Translations under genes and position numbers: made by a program
Assembly (NCBI RefSeq): GCF_030384665.1
Contig: NC_083673.1
Span: forward strand, 815,501 to 879,500
Reading direction: 5' to 3'
DNA: 64,000 bases
DNA from: Lodderomyces elongisporus
Taxonomy: Eukaryota; Ascomycota; Pichiomycetes; Serinales; Debaryomycetaceae
The notes under the pieces: generated by a model
The model's database searches: none
Told to the model about the DNA's origin: nothing
Seen by the model: the letters and a program-made list of their open reading frames with translations, nothing else
Shown: piece after piece, positions 62,855-64,000 of the stretch
Layout: each line of letters opens with the position of its first letter
Numbering within the stretch: position 1 is the stretch's first letter

Positions 62855-64000
62855 TTATGCCAAGTCTAAATCTTTTTCTATCATGGTTCTGCAAATAGGA
62901 TGATAGAATTGCTTGTACTTGGTGAAAACTTCAATTGCAAAATCTCGACTGATACCATTCTTGAGTAATTTGTAGCCTGGACGTGCATACTTCATTCTAC
63001 CAGTGTGGCCAAGCCACTCAGCATACTCTTGAACGACTGCATCTTCAGATTTATATTGTCCATAACTCAAGAGCAAATTGTTCCAGGCGGAAACAATTTC
63101 ACCATTCTTGCTATTAGCAAATTTAGGGTAAACTTTTGGAAACTGTTTTATAATCTCTGGCGATACAGAAGCATCACCAGCAATAGCTTTGAATTTATCT
63201 GCAAGGTACTCAAGCAATAACATGTTTTGCTCACCTTCAAAACTATCAATATCTGTTTCATTGAACGGCACGCTTTGGAAATCTCCGGCTTCGAAATATT
63301 CAGCCCATTTGTCACCATATGCATAAACTTCATCTGCCAATGTGGTATCAAGTTCGGGCTTATCAGGTAAACCTGACTCGAAAAGTTCTCTTTCCCAATT
63401 TATAGAGTCCAATATTTCCTTTTTACCACGTGGCTCATAAAATTCGTACAAAGTCTCAACAAACTCGGCAGAGTTCAAGGACTTGTACCTAAACTTTGAG
63501 AAATAGAATTTCACAAATGGATCAAACTCCTTTTTTCCACCCAATTTGTTTTCCAATTTGAACAAGAAAAATGAACCTTTTTCGTATGGAATTCTTGAGA
63601 ATGCATCATCAGGATCCCCATTTTCCAAATCCCAAACCAATTTGGTAAACTTTGGATCAAACGTTTCACAAGTTTCAACAAGAGCGTTCCATCCACCAAT
63701 CAAGTTGAAATGTCTCATTTGTTCACCATATTTTTCAGCTTCTTCTGCGCTCTTACCACTAGCGCTAGCTTCACGCTGAGCAATAGCGCCAACAATACGC
63801 CTTTCAAGGTATACAGTCCATCCTTCATTTAACCAAAAGTGTTCCCATGAACAATTTGTCACCAAGTTCCCAGACCATGAATGCGCCAACTCATGAGCCA
63901 TTACTTTTGTCTGTGTTCTGTCTCCACAAATCAATGTAGGTGTCAATTGCGTCATATTCGGTATCTCCATACCACCATAGGGGAAACTCGATGGCAAGAC
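62855..64000 (-). CDS. LAP2: Leukotriene A4 hydrolase-type aminopeptidase (M1 family), 5' part missing
   Basis: The frame is open to the right edge, so 381 C-terminal residues are visible and the start lies outside the window. The M1 exopeptidase motif YGGMEIPN is followed by the zinc site HELAHSWSGN and, 18 residues on, the third ligand in LNEGWTVYLER. The C-terminal helical domain of the LTA4H group follows (DDAFSRIPYEKGSFFLFKLE; GLPDKPELDT). The last residues, FAIEVFTKYKQFYHPICRTM, fit yeast Lap2/Lkh1. Yeast members act as cytosolic aminopeptidases with weak epoxide hydrolase activity. All metal ligands in view are intact. It converges on SNL1 with 275 bp between stops. Confidence 0.93.
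   Translation of the reverse strand, partial: VLPSSFPYGGMEIPNMTQLTPTLICGDRTQTKVMAHELAHSWSGNLVTNCSWEHFWLNEGWTVYLERRIVGAIAQREASASGKSAEEAEKYGEQMRHFNLIGGWNALVETCETFDPKFTKLVWDLENGDPDDAFSRIPYEKGSFFLFKLENKLGGKKEFDPFVKFYFSKFRYKSLNSAEFVETLYEFYEPRGKKEILDSINWERELFESGLPDKPELDTTLADEVYAYGDKWAEYFEAGDFQSVPFNETDIDSFEGEQNMLLLEYLADKFKAIAGDASVSPEIIKQFPKVYPKFANSKNGEIVSAWNNLLLSYGQYKSEDAVVQEYAEWLGHTGRMKYARPGYKLLKNGISRDFAIEVFTKYKQFYHPICRTMIEKDLDLA

Overview
The window is nuclear DNA from a budding yeast of the CUG-Ser (CTG) clade, most likely close to Lodderomyces elongisporus or the Candida parapsilosis group; the species name is inference. The genes are intron-poor and closely related to yeast families, and the intergenic DNA is very A+T-rich with many microsatellites. 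A nuclear complex I subunit (NDUFS8/TYKY) is present, which Saccharomyces lacks. In-frame CTG codons fall where relatives, as I recall them, do not have leucine: codon 1074 of MSH6 (positions 1901-1899), where S. cerevisiae Msh6 has Ser, and codon 136 of NAR1 (53472-53474), where the human orthologue has Ser and S. cerevisiae has Cys. Leucines encoded by CTG should therefore be read as serine.

Layout, left to right. A truncated TMEM205-like gene (-) is followed by MSH6 (-), REX3 (-) and a DUF1769 gene (-). Next come a DUF4112 membrane protein (+), AKR1 (+) and a glutamine-rich nuclear-type protein with a DUF3020-like segment (+), which converges on FRA1 (-). Then SPC3 (+) converges on a large mitochondrial helical-repeat protein (-). 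A probable Mms1/DDB1-family protein (+) converges on BNI1 (-), with SEC2 (-) beyond it. A 3.2-kb region follows that holds a G-quadruplex-type tract and ends in a 46-codon gene with optimal codons. The right third has KEX2 (-), YTP1 (+), NAR1 (+), NDUFS8 (+), COX5 (-), HPM1 (-), SNL1 (+) and the 3' part of a leukotriene-A4-hydrolase-type aminopeptidase (-) cut by the window end.

The genes are a normal eukaryotic mix rather than one pathway. Themes are DNA maintenance (MSH6, probable MMS1), polarised secretion and the secretory pathway (BNI1, SEC2, AKR1, KEX2, SPC3, SNL1), and iron-sulphur and respiratory functions (FRA1, NAR1, NDUFS8, COX5). No tRNA, rRNA, transposon, CRISPR array or spliceosomal intron could be supported. 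Several apparent open frames begin at TTG or GTG, so starts were moved to the first in-frame ATG for the DUF3020-like gene, SPC3, the Mms1-like gene, SEC2, KEX2 and the small gene.

The best leads for something undescribed are the 46-residue protein at 45091-45231, the seven-copy acidic/amphipathic motif in the DUF3020-like protein, the pure (GTT)41 array in front of KEX2, the G-tract at 43211-43255, and a Cys/His-rich insertion in the Mms1-like protein.
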